Source: Xanthomonas hortorum pv. cynarae (lineage in GTDB: Bacteria; Pseudomonadota; Gammaproteobacteria; Xanthomonadales; Xanthomonadaceae). Taken from it: a stretch of DNA of 58,934 nucleotides. The DNA lies in NCBI RefSeq assembly GCF_002939985.1, contig NZ_MDFM01000030.1, positions 1 through 58,934 of the forward strand. The letters run 5' to 3'. Position 1 is the first letter of the stretch, and every line of letters starts with the position of its first letter. The notes under the pieces are model-generated. The model was given only the letters and a program-made list of their open reading frames with translations. It had not been told where the DNA came from and searched no databases. Positions 19,202 through 28,503 of this stretch are shown piece after piece. Position numbers and translations under genes: made by a program.

Positions 19202-19449
19202 AGCGTGGAGAACTCGTCTGCGAAGGAGCCGTGCGCTTCGGTGTAGGTCTTCCATTCGCTTGCAGCGCGCTGCAGCTCCATTGCTCGGGCGCTGTGGCTG
19301 TCGCGTTCTTTTGTCACGTACTCGGCCAGCAGTTCCTCGACCTTTGCCGACAGGTTGCCGGTCATCGCCCGTGCCTGCGCGGCCAGGTCCGAGTTGATGG
19401 TCAGGTTCAGCGGCTTCTTTTGCGCGGAATTGTCGTAATAACGGCTCAT
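19198..19449 (-). CDS. ccdA: CcdA-family antitoxin
   Basis: An 83-residue protein whose N-terminal half (KKPLNLTINSDLAAQAR) is a ribbon-helix-helix DNA-binding region and whose C-terminal half (ERDSHSARAMELQ..TEAHGSFADEFSTL) is the toxin-wrapping tail typical of CcdA. It precedes ccdB with a 4-base overlap, and a GGAGG ribosome site lies upstream of ATG 19449. CcdA-CcdB complexes usually repress their own promoter; the repeat pair upstream fits this. Confidence 0.88.
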   Translation of the reverse strand: MSRYYDNSAQKKPLNLTINSDLAAQARAMTGNLSAKVEELLAEYVTKERDSHSARAMELQRAASEWKTYTEAHGSFADEFSTL

Positions 19450-19467
19450 GAGCGGCCTCCAGTGGAG

Positions 19468-19503
19468 TATGCGCACGCTATGCGCATGATGCTGGGTTGT
19501 CAA
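19468..19503 (-). promoter_or_regulatory. ccdAB promoter with candidate operator
   Basis: On the minus strand a perfect -35 TTGACA (19498-19503) is followed 17 bases later by TAGCGT (19475-19480). Two copies of TATGCGCA (19468-19475 and 19479-19486, plus-strand sense) are 11 bp apart, each with a TGCGCA palindrome, and flank or overlap the -10. This is a natural binding site for a ribbon-helix-helix repressor such as CcdA. Confidence 0.55.
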
Positions 19504-20267
19504 TGCGTGCCGGCGATGTCCAGCCGTGTTTCGCCCTGGAAGATCCCGTTTGGTCCAAAGCGGCGTTCGTGGATGAAGCCACGGCCTTGCTGGTCCACCG
19601 CCACGATGGTGCTGGCGCGCGTGCCGTAGCTGGCGCCGGTGATGAAGGCGGCCGAGAGCAGGCGTTCGGTGGCCAAGTCCACCCCGGTGTGGTGAAGCGC
19701 GGCGTCGGGCGCGATGGCGGGGTTGCCCAGGGCGGTCCACAAGGGTTGCAGGTCGTCGCTGTCGGTGGCGCACCAGTTGTGCAATGCATTAGTCAGTGCG
19801 GCGGTCTTGGGCCACTGCGCATCCAGCGGGCCGTTGGACATGCCATGGATGCCGGGCGCCAGCGTGCGGGCCAGTGGCGGGTGGTTGCTGAGGTGCTCGC
19901 AACGCTCGGCATCGCACAGCAATAAGTTGAAAGGCGGGAACTCGTGCGCGGCCGCTGCCAGATCGCTGGCGTAGGCGGCTGCATCCAGGCTGCCGGCCAG
20001 GTAATCGGCAATCAGATGACCCCGCGAGCGCCCCGATGCGGTGGCGAGCGGGTCGCGCACGTTGGTCGCCACCGCGACGCGACCGTGGTTGCCTAGCCCT
20101 ACCCAACTGCCGCCCGAGCGTAGGTCGCGGCCCGCCAGTACGCCGTCGGCCGGCGCGGCCCAACGTGCCAGCGGCGCGGTGGGGCGCTCGTGGAATTCAT
20201 CACGGTTGCCCGCCAGCAGCAAACGCCAGCGGGGGTGGGCTTTCCAGGCGAGAGCGACCAGACACAT
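19500..20267 (-). CDS. NRDE (TANGO2-like) family protein
   Basis: A 255-residue protein starting MCLVALAW with the family signature AGNRDEF shortly after, followed by WVGLGNHGRVAVATNVR. The Cys at position 2 is conserved in this family, which has an N-terminal-nucleophile-like arrangement. Biochemical role is not settled; the eukaryotic homologue TANGO2 has been linked to haem and lipid handling. I chose ATG 20267 because the conserved sequence begins there; the upstream in-frame extension is not conserved. Confidence 0.88.
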   Translation of the reverse strand: MCLVALAWKAHPRWRLLLAGNRDEFHERPTAPLARWAAPADGVLAGRDLRSGGSWVGLGNHGRVAVATNVRDPLATASGRSRGHLIADYLAGSLDAAAYASDLAAAAHEFPPFNLLLCDAERCEHLSNHPPLARTLAPGIHGMSNGPLDAQWPKTAALTNALHNWCATDSDDLQPLWTALGNPAIAPDAALHHTGVDLATERLLSAAFITGASYGTRASTIVAVDQQGRGFIHERRFGPNGIFQGETRLDIAGTH

Positions 20268-20492
20268 GCCGCCGATTGTCGCCGATTGTCGCCGGTTTGC
20301 GCAGTCATGACGTGTAGCCGGCTCAATATGAAGTGAGACCACGGTCGAGTTTACATGGCCTTCACACCCCTGAACTTTTGTTCAATCTCAAAATCTGAGA
20401 CGAAACAGCAACTTGTGGATAACCTTTGAACAAGTCTCTAAAGAGTGCTGCAACTCATTGATGCGACTGGCGATTTGCGGTCTCCAAAGTTG

Positions 20493-20520
20493 TTGACAAC
20501 CTTTGGCGCACTGCTAAGGT
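20493..20520 (+). promoter_or_regulatory. Candidate promoter of the dcw cluster (Pmra)
   Basis: TTGACA at 20493-20498 and TAAGGT at 20515-20520 are separated by 16 bases, directly upstream of mraZ and overlapping the first MraZ box. The preceding stretch from 20268 is AT-richer than average and holds no gene. Confidence 0.6.
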
Positions 20521-20563
20521 GGGCAACGGAGGGAAAACCAGGTGTTTTGTGGTTTTTCGTGGT
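20519..20563 (+). promoter_or_regulatory. MraZ-box array
   Basis: Five 5-base boxes of the form G/C-T/A-GG-G/T sit at exact 10-bp intervals (20519, 20529, 20539, 20549, 20559: GTGGG, GAGGG, CAGGT, GTGGT, GTGGT), each followed by a 5-base spacer. MraZ of E. coli binds TGGG-type direct repeats with 5-base spacers just downstream of the mra promoter, so this is the expected autoregulatory site. Confidence 0.65.
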
Positions 20564-20600
20564 TCAATGATCCCCCAGCGGGTATTCGAGGTTGCATTCG

Positions 20601-21047
20601 GTGTTTCAGGGCGAGACTGCCATCACGGTGGACGACAAGGGGCGTATGGCGGTGCCAACCGCGTACCGCGACCTCGTCACGCGTGCGAGCGGCAACCGCC
20701 TGGTACTCACCTACAACCCGTTCGAAGCCGGATGTCTGTGGCTGTATGCGGAAAAGGAGTGGGAGCGGGTGCGTGACGATGTGATGTCCAAGCCCAATAC
20801 CCAGCGCGTGGTCCGCACGCTGCAGCAGAAACTGGTGGGTTCTTCCGCAATGCTGGAGCTGGACGCCAACGGCCGTCTGAGCATCCCGGCCAGCCACCGC
20901 AATGCGGTCGGCATCGAGAAAAAGGCCGTGCTGTTGGGCATGGGCGACAAATTCGAACTCTGGAGCGAGCAGGCACATCGCGCACTGATCCAGCAGACAT
21001 TGTCTGACGGGGATCTGGGCGATGAATTGCTCGATCTCAGGTTGTGA
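20601..21047 (+). CDS. mraZ: MraZ, transcriptional regulator of the dcw cluster
   Basis: A 148-residue protein of two AbrB-like half domains: [13 protein letters not shown] near the N-terminus and [13 protein letters not shown] in the second half, each with the D-x3-R signature, and FELWSE as in E. coli MraZ. It represses its own operon. I chose GTG 20601, which aligns with MFRG of E. coli MraZ and has CGAGG nine bases upstream; a TTG nine bases earlier would sit on top of that site. Its stop overlaps the next start. Confidence 0.93.
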   Translation: MFQGETAITVDDKGRMAVPTAYRDLVTRASGNRLVLTYNPFEAGCLWLYAEKEWERVRDDVMSKPNTQRVVRTLQQKLVGSSAMLELDANGRLSIPASHRNAVGIEKKAVLLGMGDKFELWSEQAHRALIQQTLSDGDLGDELLDLRL

Positions 21048-22120
21048 GCCGGGGTGCCCGGATGCGCGGTGAAGCGCAGCCCGGTCACCCGGTGTCGCAG
21101 CCGCCGGCAGCCCATGTGCCGGTGCTGTACACGCAGGTTCTGGATGGCCTGCAGGTGATCGAAAACGGAACCTATCTCGATGGCACGTTCGGGCGTGGCG
21201 GACACGCCCGTGGCGTGCTGCAACACCTTGGCCCGGGAGGTCGACTGCTGGTGATGGACAAGGACCCCGAAGCGATCGCGGTCGCCGAACAAGCGTTCGG
21301 TGGCGATGCGCGCGTGTCCATCCATCGCGGCAGCTTTGCCGGTCTGGGCCAGGTGGTCGCTGCGGCAACCGTCGACGGCATCCTGCTGGATCTGGGCGTG
21401 TCCTCGCCGCAGCTGGATGTGGCCGGGCGCGGTTTCAGTTTCGGCAAGGACGGCCCGCTGGACATGCGCATGGACCCCGATGTCGGGCAGAGCGCGGCCG
21501 AGTGGCTGGCCCACGCCAGCGACCGCGAGATCGCCGATGTGCTGTGGACCTATGGCGAAGAACGCCAGAGCCGCCGCATCGCACGTGCCATCGTGGCGCG
21601 CCGCACCGAGCAGCCGCTGCTGCGCACCGCGCAGTTGGCCGAGCTGATCGCCTCGGTGATGCCGCGCGGCGACAGCAAGACCCATCCGGCCACACGCAGC
21701 TTCCAGGCGATCCGCATCTACATCAACCGCGAGCTGGACGATCTGGAAGCAGGCCTGGATGCCGCCCTGGGCGCGCTCAAGCCCGGCGGCCGCCTGGCGG
21801 TGATCAGCTTCCACTCGCTGGAAGACCGCATCGTCAAGCAATTCATGGCCCGCTACGCCAAGGCCCCGCCGAGCAATCGCCGCCTGCCCGAAGCGCAGCC
21901 GTTCGTGCCGACGCTGCAACTGGTGACCGGCGCAGTCAAAGCCGACTTCGACGAGTTGAGCGTCAATCCGCGCGCGCGTAGTGCGGTGTTGCGGGTGGCC
22001 GAGAAGCTGGGAATGGAGAATGGGGAGTCGGGAATGGGCAAAGGCAACAGCGCCACTGCTTCCCGATTCCCGATTCCCGAATCCCGATTCCTGGCGTCTC
22101 CCAACGGAGACGCCGCATGA
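21044..22120 (+). CDS. rsmH: RsmH (MraW), 16S rRNA (cytosine-1402 N4) methyltransferase
   Basis: RsmH methylates N4 of C1402, the same nucleotide modified by RsmI encoded 3 kb upstream. Motifs: [28 protein letters not shown] (SAM site), [22 protein letters not shown], and [12 protein letters not shown]. The start is GTG 21044 overlapping mraZ (GTGA), or ATG 21062. Residues from about 322 to 358 are not family sequence but are read through a heptamer palindromic element, which lengthens the protein to 358 against about 313 in E. coli. Confidence 0.95.
   Translation: MSRGARMRGEAQPGHPVSQPPAAHVPVLYTQVLDGLQVIENGTYLDGTFGRGGHARGVLQHLGPGGRLLVMDKDPEAIAVAEQAFGGDARVSIHRGSFAGLGQVVAAATVDGILLDLGVSSPQLDVAGRGFSFGKDGPLDMRMDPDVGQSAAEWLAHASDREIADVLWTYGEERQSRRIARAIVARRTEQPLLRTAQLAELIASVMPRGDSKTHPATRSFQAIRIYINRELDDLEAGLDAALGALKPGGRLAVISFHSLEDRIVKQFMARYAKAPPSNRRLPEAQPFVPTLQLVTGAVKADFDELSVNPRARSAVLRVAEKLGMENGESGMGKGNSATASRFPIPESRFLASPNGDAA
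22009..22092. repeat. Heptamer palindromic element in the rsmH 3' end
   Basis: The left arm (22009-22038) has GGGAATG/GGGAGTC units, the centre reads GCAAAGGCAACAGCGCC, and the right arm (22060-22091) has repeated CGATTCC/CGATTCCC units. The whole element is inside the reading frame of rsmH. Confidence 0.85.
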
Positions 22121-22380
22121 GCCGCCTGCTGCTCATCGTGCTGCTCGCCTGCAGCATCGCCTCGGCGATCGGTGTGGTGTACATGCGCCACATGCATCGC
22201 AAGTTGTTCGTGCAGTTGTCCAAGCTCGAACACACTCGCGATGAATTGAATATCGAATTCGGCCGGCTGCAGCTGGAGCAGGCCACCTGGGCGGAAAGCA
22301 ACCGGGTCGATCAGGTCGCGCGTGCGCGCATCGGGATGAAGTTCCCGGAGACCAACGACATCGTGGTGGTGCGCCCATGA
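22117..22380 (+). CDS. ftsL: FtsL, divisome membrane protein
   Basis: An 87-residue bitopic protein: a membrane helix at about residues 3-22, then a leucine-zipper-like periplasmic helix ([26 protein letters not shown]). FtsL forms a complex with FtsB and FtsQ and activates FtsWI. Start ATG overlaps the rsmH stop. Its own stop overlaps the start of a small repeat ORF rather than ftsI. Confidence 0.93.
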   Translation: MSRLLLIVLLACSIASAIGVVYMRHMHRKLFVQLSKLEHTRDELNIEFGRLQLEQATWAESNRVDQVARARIGMKFPETNDIVVVRP

Positions 22381-22583
22381 CAAAGCGGCAGGACAGCCGT
22401 TTTGCACGGCGCAGCCGCCCGCAGGGTGGCGCACAGGGTTTGTCCATGACAAAACGGCAGGACAGCCGTTTTGCACGGCGCAGCTGCCCGCAGGGTGGCG
22501 CCCAGTGTGTGTCCATGACAAAACGGCAGGACAGCCGTTTTGCACGGCGCAGCCGCCCGCAGGGTGGCGCACACGGAGGTGCG
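22377..22583. repeat. Three tandem 69-bp repeats with hairpins
   Basis: The unit begins ATGACAAAACGGCAGGACAG, continues through GCCGTTTTGCACGGCGCAGC, and ends in GGGTGGCGCAC plus about 10 variable bases. Three copies are in direct order with few differences. The hairpin followed by T's resembles a weak intrinsic terminator, inside an essential operon. Confidence 0.95.
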
Positions 22584-22589
22584 CCATGA
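22377..22589 (+). CDS. Small ORF made of three 23-residue repeats between ftsL and ftsI
   Basis: The 70-codon frame consists of three near-identical 69-bp units (22377, 22446, 22515), each encoding [18 protein letters not shown] plus a short variable end. Its ATG overlaps the ftsL stop and its stop overlaps the ftsI ATG, both as ATGA. Each unit has an inverted repeat (AAAACGGC / GCCGTTTT with a 6-base loop; 22382-22403, 22451-22472, 22520-22541; one mismatch pair in the first). The protein is basic and low-complexity with no known family. Translation is plausible because of the couplings, but function as a protein is doubtful; it may be a repeat insertion that preserved coupling. Confidence 0.45.
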   Translation: MTKRQDSRFARRSRPQGGAQGLSMTKRQDSRFARRSCPQGGAQCVSMTKRQDSRFARRSRPQGGAHGGAP

Positions 22590-24454
22590 AAGCCGGCCGC
22601 AACCGCGCGCGCAGCAACTTCAACCTGCGTGGCCGCCTGACGCTGGTCGGTATCGCGCTGGGCCTGTGCTCGGTGACGCTGATCGGCCGCGCGGCGTTCG
22701 TGCAGCTGGTCAATCGCGATTTCTATCAGCGCCAGGGCGAAGCGCGTTACCTGCGCGAACTGCCGATCGCCACCTCGCGCGGCATGATCACCGACCGCAA
22801 CGGCGAGCCGCTGGCGGTGTCCACGCCGGTGGAGTCGATCTGGGTCAATCCGCAGGAACTGCTGCGCAATCCGGACCGCATTCCCGAGCTGGCCAAGGCG
22901 CTCGGCCAGCCGCTGGACGAGTTGAACGCCAAGCTGGCGCAGAAGGCCGGCAAGGAATTCATGTACCTGCAGCGCCGGATCAATCCGGACAAGGCGCATG
23001 CCATCGTCGAGCTGAAGATTCCCGGTGTGTTCTCGCAGCGCGAGTTCCGTCGCTTCTATCCGCAAGGCGAAGCGATGGCCCATGTGCTGGGCTTTACCAA
23101 TATCGACGACCGCGGCCAGGAAGGCCTGGAGCTGGCCTTCGACGAATGGCTGCGCGGCAAGCCGGGCTCCAAGAAAGTGGTGCGCGATGCGCGCGGCGCG
23201 ATCGTGGAGAGCGTGGATCTGGTGCGTCCTGCGCAGCCGGGCAAGGACCTGACGCTGAGCATCGACCGCCGCATCCAGTTCCTGGCCTACAAGGAGCTGC
23301 GCAACGCGTTGGTCGAAAACAACGCTGCCGGCGGCTCGATGGTGGTGATGGACGTGGCCACCGGCGAAGTGCTGGCGATGGTCAACCTGCCCACCTACAA
23401 CCCCAATTCGGTCACCGGCATCAATCCGTCGGCGCGCCGCAACCGCGCGGTCACCGATCTGGTCGAGCCGGGTTCGACGATGAAGCCGCTCACCGTGGCC
23501 ACCGCATTGACTGCGGGCGTGGTGACCAAGGACACCATCATCGACACCAACCCCGGCTACATGGCCGTGGGGCGCTTCACCATCCGCGATGTGCCACGCA
23601 ACAACGGCGTGCTCAACGTCACCGGGGTGATCACGCGCAGTTCCAACATCGGTGCGGCCAAGATTGCGGCCAAGGTGCCGGATCAGACGTTCTATCAGTC
23701 GATCCGCAATTTCGGTTACGGCAGCGCGCCGCATAGCGGTTTTCCTGGCGAATCCTCGGGCGTGGTGCTGCAGCCGGCGCGCTGGAGCGGCCCGTCCAAG
23801 ACCACGATGTCGTACGGCTATGGCCTGTCGGTGACGCCGCTGCAAATCGCGCAGGCGTACGCCACGCTGGGCAACGGCGGCAAGCTGACCCCGCCGACCT
23901 TCGTACGCGGCCAGCACAACGAAACCCGCCAGGTAGTCACGCCGGAAGTGGCGCGCCAGGTCATCGACATGATGGAAACCGTGGTCACCCAGGGCGGCGC
24001 CAAGGGCGCGGCCATCCTGGGTTATCACGTGGCCGGCAAGACCGGTACCGCGCGCAAGAACGGCGCCAACGGTTACGAGCGCGGGCATTACAACGCGCTG
24101 TTCGCCGGCCTGGTGCCGGCCACGCGCCCGCGCTTTGCCACCGTCATCGTGATCAACGATCCGCAGGGCAAGGTGTACTACGGCGGCCTGGTGTCGGCAC
24201 CGGTGTTTCACAAGGTGATGGAAGGCGCGCTGCGTCTGATGGACGTGCCGCCGGACGACATCCAGTCGTGGCTGGCCGCGCAGGCCGCCGGCAAGACCGG
24301 GCAGCCGATCGCCAAGCCGCAGCCGCCCGAGCTGGACCCGGCATTGATGCCGGATCCGGTGGATGAAGTGTCTGCCGGTATTCCCACCGCACTTGCACCT
24401 GCCGCGCTACCCGCGCCGGCCCAGCCCGCACCGTTGCAGGAGAGCCGCCAGTGA
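22586..24454 (+). CDS. ftsI: FtsI (PBP3), septal peptidoglycan transpeptidase
   Basis: A 622-residue class B penicillin-binding protein: short cytoplasmic start, membrane helix about 19-39, pedestal domain, then the transpeptidase domain with catalytic Ser297 in GSTMKP, SSN at 352-354 and KTGTA at 485. It crosslinks septal wall together with FtsW. The start at 22586 has a strong GGAGGT site; an upstream frame opening at 22505 only reads repeat sequence. The last ~50 residues are Pro/Ala-rich and not conserved. Confidence 0.96.
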   Translation: MKAGRNRARSNFNLRGRLTLVGIALGLCSVTLIGRAAFVQLVNRDFYQRQGEARYLRELPIATSRGMITDRNGEPLAVSTPVESIWVNPQELLRNPDRIPELAKALGQPLDELNAKLAQKAGKEFMYLQRRINPDKAHAIVELKIPGVFSQREFRRFYPQGEAMAHVLGFTNIDDRGQEGLELAFDEWLRGKPGSKKVVRDARGAIVESVDLVRPAQPGKDLTLSIDRRIQFLAYKELRNALVENNAAGGSMVVMDVATGEVLAMVNLPTYNPNSVTGINPSARRNRAVTDLVEPGSTMKPLTVATALTAGVVTKDTIIDTNPGYMAVGRFTIRDVPRNNGVLNVTGVITRSSNIGAAKIAAKVPDQTFYQSIRNFGYGSAPHSGFPGESSGVVLQPARWSGPSKTTMSYGYGLSVTPLQIAQAYATLGNGGKLTPPTFVRGQHNETRQVVTPEVARQVIDMMETVVTQGGAKGAAILGYHVAGKTGTARKNGANGYERGHYNALFAGLVPATRPRFATVIVINDPQGKVYYGGLVSAPVFHKVMEGALRLMDVPPDDIQSWLAAQAAGKTGQPIAKPQPPELDPALMPDPVDEVSAGIPTALAPAALPAPAQPAPLQESRQ

Positions 24455-25938
24455 GCCGCTCCATGCCGCTGTCGCAGCTGTTGCCGGACGTGCCGCTTTT
24501 GCACGACGTGCAGGTGTCTGGCCTGGTGATGGACAGCCGTGCAGTGCGTGCGGGCGATGCCTTCGTGGCGATCGCCGGCTTCGGCGCGCATGGTCTGGGC
24601 TTCGTCGAACAGGCGCGTGCCAATGGCGCGGCGGCGGTGTTGTTCGAGCCGCCAGCGCCTGCCGAGTTGCCGGCACCGGCCGATGCGATCGCCGTGCCTG
24701 GTTTGCGCGCGCGTCTGGGCGCAATGGCCGATCAGTTCCATGGCCAGCCCTCGCAGGCGCTGCGCATGGTCGGCGTCACCGGCACCAACGGCAAGACCTC
24801 CACCGTGCAGTTGCTGGCGCAGGCGTTGACGTTGCTCGGCATGCCCACCGGCACCCTCGGTACCTTGGGTGTTGGCCTGTATGGCAGCGCCGTGCCGACC
24901 GGTTTCACCACGCCGCTGGTGCTGCCCACGCACGCGCTGCTGGCACAGTTGCGCGATGAAGGCGCGCAGGCCGTGGCGATGGAGGTGAGCTCGCACGCGC
25001 TCGATCAGGGCCGCGTGGATGCAGTGCATTTCGACGTGGCGGTGTTTACCAATCTCACCCGCGATCATCTCGATTACCACGGCGACATGGCGCAGTACGG
25101 CGCGGCCAAGGCCAAGCTGTTCACGCGCGCTGGATTGAAAGCAGCTGTGGTGAATCTGGACGATGACTTCGGCCGCACGCTGTTCGCCGCGCTCGACCCG
25201 GCGCTGCGCGCGATCGGTGTGAGTTCGCGCGCACAAGCCCAGGCAATGGTGCGTGCGCAGGCGCTGCAGCTGGACCACAACGGCATCAATTTCGCGCTCA
25301 ACATCCATGGCGAAGTGCATCCGGTGCACTCGCCGCTGCTGGGCCGCTTCAACGTCGATAACCTGCTCGCGGTCGCCGGCGCGTTGTATGCGTTGGACAT
25401 CGCGCCGGCACAGATCGCCGAAGTGCTTGGTCAGCTGCAGCCGATCCACGGCCGCATGAATCGTCTCGGTGGCGCGCATGGCGCCCCGTTGGTGGTGGTG
25501 GACTATGCACACACGCCCGACGCGCTGGAACAGGCATTGGCCAGCCTGCGCTCGCATGCGCAGGACCGGCTGATCTGCGTGTTCGGCTGCGGTGGCGAGC
25601 GCGATACCGGCAAGCGGCCGCAGATGGCGGCGATCGCCGAGGTCAATGCGGATGTGGCGATCGTCACCGACGACAACCCGCGTGGCGAAGATGGCGATGC
25701 AATCGTGGCCGACATCCTGCGCGGCTTTGCGCGCCCGGATGCGGCGATCGTGCAGCGCGACCGCGCCGCGGCGATCCATCAGGCCATCAGCATGGCCAGT
25801 GCCTCCGACATCGTGCTGATCGCCGGCAAGGGCCACGAGCCATATCAGGAAGTCGCCGGCGTGTGGCATGCCTTCAACGACGCCATCGTGGCGGCGCAGG
25901 CCTTGCTGCCGCGCACCGTGCTGGGAGTGCGCGCATGA
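24451..25938 (+). CDS. murE: MurE, UDP-MurNAc-tripeptide (meso-DAP) ligase
   Basis: MurE adds the third residue to the peptidoglycan stem in the cytoplasm. The ATP site [10 protein letters not shown] is present, and the DNPR motif (in TDDNPRGED) is the marker of meso-diaminopimelate specificity, as opposed to lysine. Length 495 is normal. GTG 24451 overlaps the ftsI stop; ATG 24463 is an alternative start. Confidence 0.96.
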   Translation: MSRSMPLSQLLPDVPLLHDVQVSGLVMDSRAVRAGDAFVAIAGFGAHGLGFVEQARANGAAAVLFEPPAPAELPAPADAIAVPGLRARLGAMADQFHGQPSQALRMVGVTGTNGKTSTVQLLAQALTLLGMPTGTLGTLGVGLYGSAVPTGFTTPLVLPTHALLAQLRDEGAQAVAMEVSSHALDQGRVDAVHFDVAVFTNLTRDHLDYHGDMAQYGAAKAKLFTRAGLKAAVVNLDDDFGRTLFAALDPALRAIGVSSRAQAQAMVRAQALQLDHNGINFALNIHGEVHPVHSPLLGRFNVDNLLAVAGALYALDIAPAQIAEVLGQLQPIHGRMNRLGGAHGAPLVVVDYAHTPDALEQALASLRSHAQDRLICVFGCGGERDTGKRPQMAAIAEVNADVAIVTDDNPRGEDGDAIVADILRGFARPDAAIVQRDRAAAIHQAISMASASDIVLIAGKGHEPYQEVAGVWHAFNDAIVAAQALLPRTVLGVRA

Positions 25939-27428
25939 AGCTCACTCCGTTGTCGTTGATCGCCCACTGGGCCGGCGGCGAGTTGCACGGCGACGACGCC
26001 ATGATCGACGCGGTCGGCAACGACACCCGCACGCTCGCCAACGGCAGCCTGTATGTGGCGCTGCGCGGCGAGCGTTTCGACGGACACGACTTTGCCGCAG
26101 ACGCGGTGGCGCAGGGTGCCAGCGGGTTGCTGGTGGATCGCCTGCTGCCTGCGCTGAGTGTGCCGCAGGTGCTGGTGGAAAATACCGAACTCGCGCTGGC
26201 GCGTATCGCCGCCGGCATGCAGCGCGACCGCGCCACGCGCGTGATCGCGTTGACCGGCTCCAACGGCAAGACCAGCGTCAAGGCCTTGCTGCTGTCGATC
26301 CTGGAAGAGGCCGGGCGTGTCGATGGCACCACCGTCTACGCCAATCCGGGCAACCGCAATAACGAAATCGGCCTGCCGCTGGCGGTGATCGCCGCGCCGG
26401 ACGATGCGGATGTTGCGATCTACGAAATGGGCGCCGGCAAGCCGGGCGATATCGCCTATCTCACCGACATCGCGCAGCCGCACGTAGCCCTGGTCAACAA
26501 CATCGCACCCGCCCATCTGGAACGTCTGGGCAGCCTGCTCGGCGTCGCGCACACCAAGGGCGCCATCTACGCTGCACTGCCGGCCAATGGCGTGGCGGTG
26601 ATCAATGCCGACGATGCCTTCGGGGCCTGGTTCGAGCAGCAACTGCATGCGCAGCCGGTGCAGGGCCGTCGCGTGTTGCGTTATGGCTTGCAGGCCAGCG
26701 CCGACATCACTGCACGTGGGCTACGGCTGCAGGACGGTGGTGCGCAGTTCACGCTGGTGACGCCGCAAGGCGAGGCGCAGATTGCACTGCCGCTGCCGGG
26801 TCGCCACAACGTGCTCAACGCGCTGGCTGCGGCCGGGCTGGCGTTGGGCGCGGGTATCGCATTGCCGATCATCGCCGCCGGTCTTGCGCAGGCGCGCCCG
26901 GTGGCCGGTCGACAGATCGCACACACGCTGTCCAGCGGCGCGGTGCTGATCGACGACAGCTACAACGCCAATCCCGGTTCGCTTGATGCGGCCATCGACA
27001 CCCTGGCTGCCGCGCCGGGCGCTGGTTGGCTGGTGCTCGGCGACATGCGCGAACTCGGCCCGGAAGGCAAGGCGCTGCATGCCGCTGCCGGGCGTCGCGC
27101 ACGCGCGGCCAAGCTGCAGCGGCTGTACGCGTTGGGCGAGCTCAGTGCCGCCGCCGCGCAGGCGTTCGGCGATGGCGGCCGCGTGTTCGCCACTCATGCC
27201 GCGCTGGTCGCGGCGTTGCAGGCGGATCTGGCGCAGGTCGCCGTTTCGCCGACTCAAACGCAGGAATCTTCTTCGATGCACGAACACACCGGTGCGGCGG
27301 CGCAGACTGCCGCCACCACGGCGCAGGTCCCGCCCACGTTGTTGGTGAAAGGCTCGCGTGGCAGTGCGATGGATCGCATCGTCGCCGCGTTGCTCGCAGC
27401 GTTGGAGGACACCTCCCATGCTGCTTGA
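25935..27428 (+). CDS. murF: MurF, UDP-MurNAc-pentapeptide ligase
   Basis: MurF joins D-Ala-D-Ala to the tripeptide. Motifs: [15 protein letters not shown] in the N-terminal domain, ATP loop [21 protein letters not shown], and [11 protein letters not shown] in the C-terminal domain. The 497 residues exceed the usual ~450, mainly through a low-complexity Gln/Thr/Ala stretch near residues 438-467, just before [11 protein letters not shown]. The start overlaps the murE stop. Confidence 0.95.
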   Translation: MKLTPLSLIAHWAGGELHGDDAMIDAVGNDTRTLANGSLYVALRGERFDGHDFAADAVAQGASGLLVDRLLPALSVPQVLVENTELALARIAAGMQRDRATRVIALTGSNGKTSVKALLLSILEEAGRVDGTTVYANPGNRNNEIGLPLAVIAAPDDADVAIYEMGAGKPGDIAYLTDIAQPHVALVNNIAPAHLERLGSLLGVAHTKGAIYAALPANGVAVINADDAFGAWFEQQLHAQPVQGRRVLRYGLQASADITARGLRLQDGGAQFTLVTPQGEAQIALPLPGRHNVLNALAAAGLALGAGIALPIIAAGLAQARPVAGRQIAHTLSSGAVLIDDSYNANPGSLDAAIDTLAAAPGAGWLVLGDMRELGPEGKALHAAAGRRARAAKLQRLYALGELSAAAAQAFGDGGRVFATHAALVAALQADLAQVAVSPTQTQESSSMHEHTGAAAQTAATTAQVPPTLLVKGSRGSAMDRIVAALLAALEDTSHAA

Positions 27429-28503
27429 GTTGGCCCGTTGGCTACAGCAACTGGAGAGCCTGTTCGGGCTGTTCAACTATCTGACCTTCCGCGGCATCCT
27501 GGCAGCGCTGACCGCGTTGTTCCTGTCGTTGTGGATGGGCCCGGCGGTGATCCGCAAGCTGGGCCAGTTCAAGGGTGGCCAGCCGATCCGTCAGGATGGC
27601 CCGCAGACGCATTTTTCCAAGGCCGGTACGCCCACCATGGGCGGCTCGCTGATCCTGCTGACGGTGACCTTGTCGGTGCTGTTGTGGGGCGACCTGCGTA
27701 ACCGTTATGTGTGGTTGGTGCTGGCAGTGATGATCTGCTTCGGTGCGATCGGTTGGTACGACGACTGGATCAAGATCGTGCGCCGCGACCCCAACGGGCT
27801 GAAGTCGCGCTGGAAGTATCTGCTGCAATCGATCTTCGGCCTGGCTGCTGGCCTGTTTCTGTACTACACCGCCGATGTGCCGGCCGCGATCACCTTCTAC
27901 ATTCCGATGTTCAAGGCGGTGGCGCTGCCGTTGGCCGGCGTGAGCTTTGTGGTCATTGCCTACTTCTGGATCGTCGGCTTCTCCAACGCGGTGAACCTGA
28001 CCGACGGCCTGGATGGTCTGGCGATCATGCCGACCGTGCTGGTGGCCTGCGCGCTGGGTGTGTTCGCGTATGCCTCTGGCAACGTGGTGTTTGCCGAATA
28101 CCTGAAAATCCCGCTGATTCCCGGGGCCGGCGAGCTGATCATCATCTGCTCGGCGATCGCGGGGGCAGGGTTAGGGTTTCTGTGGTTCAACACCTATCCG
28201 GCCATGGTGTTCATGGGCGATATCGGCGCGCTGTCGCTGGGCGCGGTGCTCGGCACCATCGCGGTGATCGTGCGTCAGGAACTGGTGCTGGTGATCATGG
28301 GCGGTGTGTTCGTGATCGAAACGCTGTCGGTGATCATCCAGGTGGCCAGCTTCAAGCTCACCGGCAAGCGCGTGTTCCGCATGGCGCCGATCCATCACCA
28401 TTTCGAACTCAAGGGCTGGCCGGAGCCGCGCGTGATCGTGCGCTTCTGGATCATCTCGGTGGTGCTGGTGCTGATCGGCCTTGCCACGTTGAAGGTGCGC
28501 TGA
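27418..28503 (+). CDS. mraY: MraY, phospho-MurNAc-pentapeptide translocase
   Basis: A 361-residue integral membrane enzyme that forms lipid I on undecaprenyl phosphate. Hallmarks are [15 protein letters not shown] (catalytic Asp pair), [24 protein letters not shown] and the HHHFE-type [13 protein letters not shown] loop. The start ATG 27418 overlaps murF by 11 bases. Its stop overlaps ftsW directly, leaving no room for murD. Confidence 0.97.
   Translation: MLLELARWLQQLESLFGLFNYLTFRGILAALTALFLSLWMGPAVIRKLGQFKGGQPIRQDGPQTHFSKAGTPTMGGSLILLTVTLSVLLWGDLRNRYVWLVLAVMICFGAIGWYDDWIKIVRRDPNGLKSRWKYLLQSIFGLAAGLFLYYTADVPAAITFYIPMFKAVALPLAGVSFVVIAYFWIVGFSNAVNLTDGLDGLAIMPTVLVACALGVFAYASGNVVFAEYLKIPLIPGAGELIIICSAIAGAGLGFLWFNTYPAMVFMGDIGALSLGAVLGTIAVIVRQELVLVIMGGVFVIETLSVIIQVASFKLTGKRVFRMAPIHHHFELKGWPEPRVIVRFWIISVVLVLIGLATLKVR

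Noticed and set aside
22377..22583. CRISPR array
   Set aside because: Three 69-bp direct copies have no unique spacers and no cas genes nearby.
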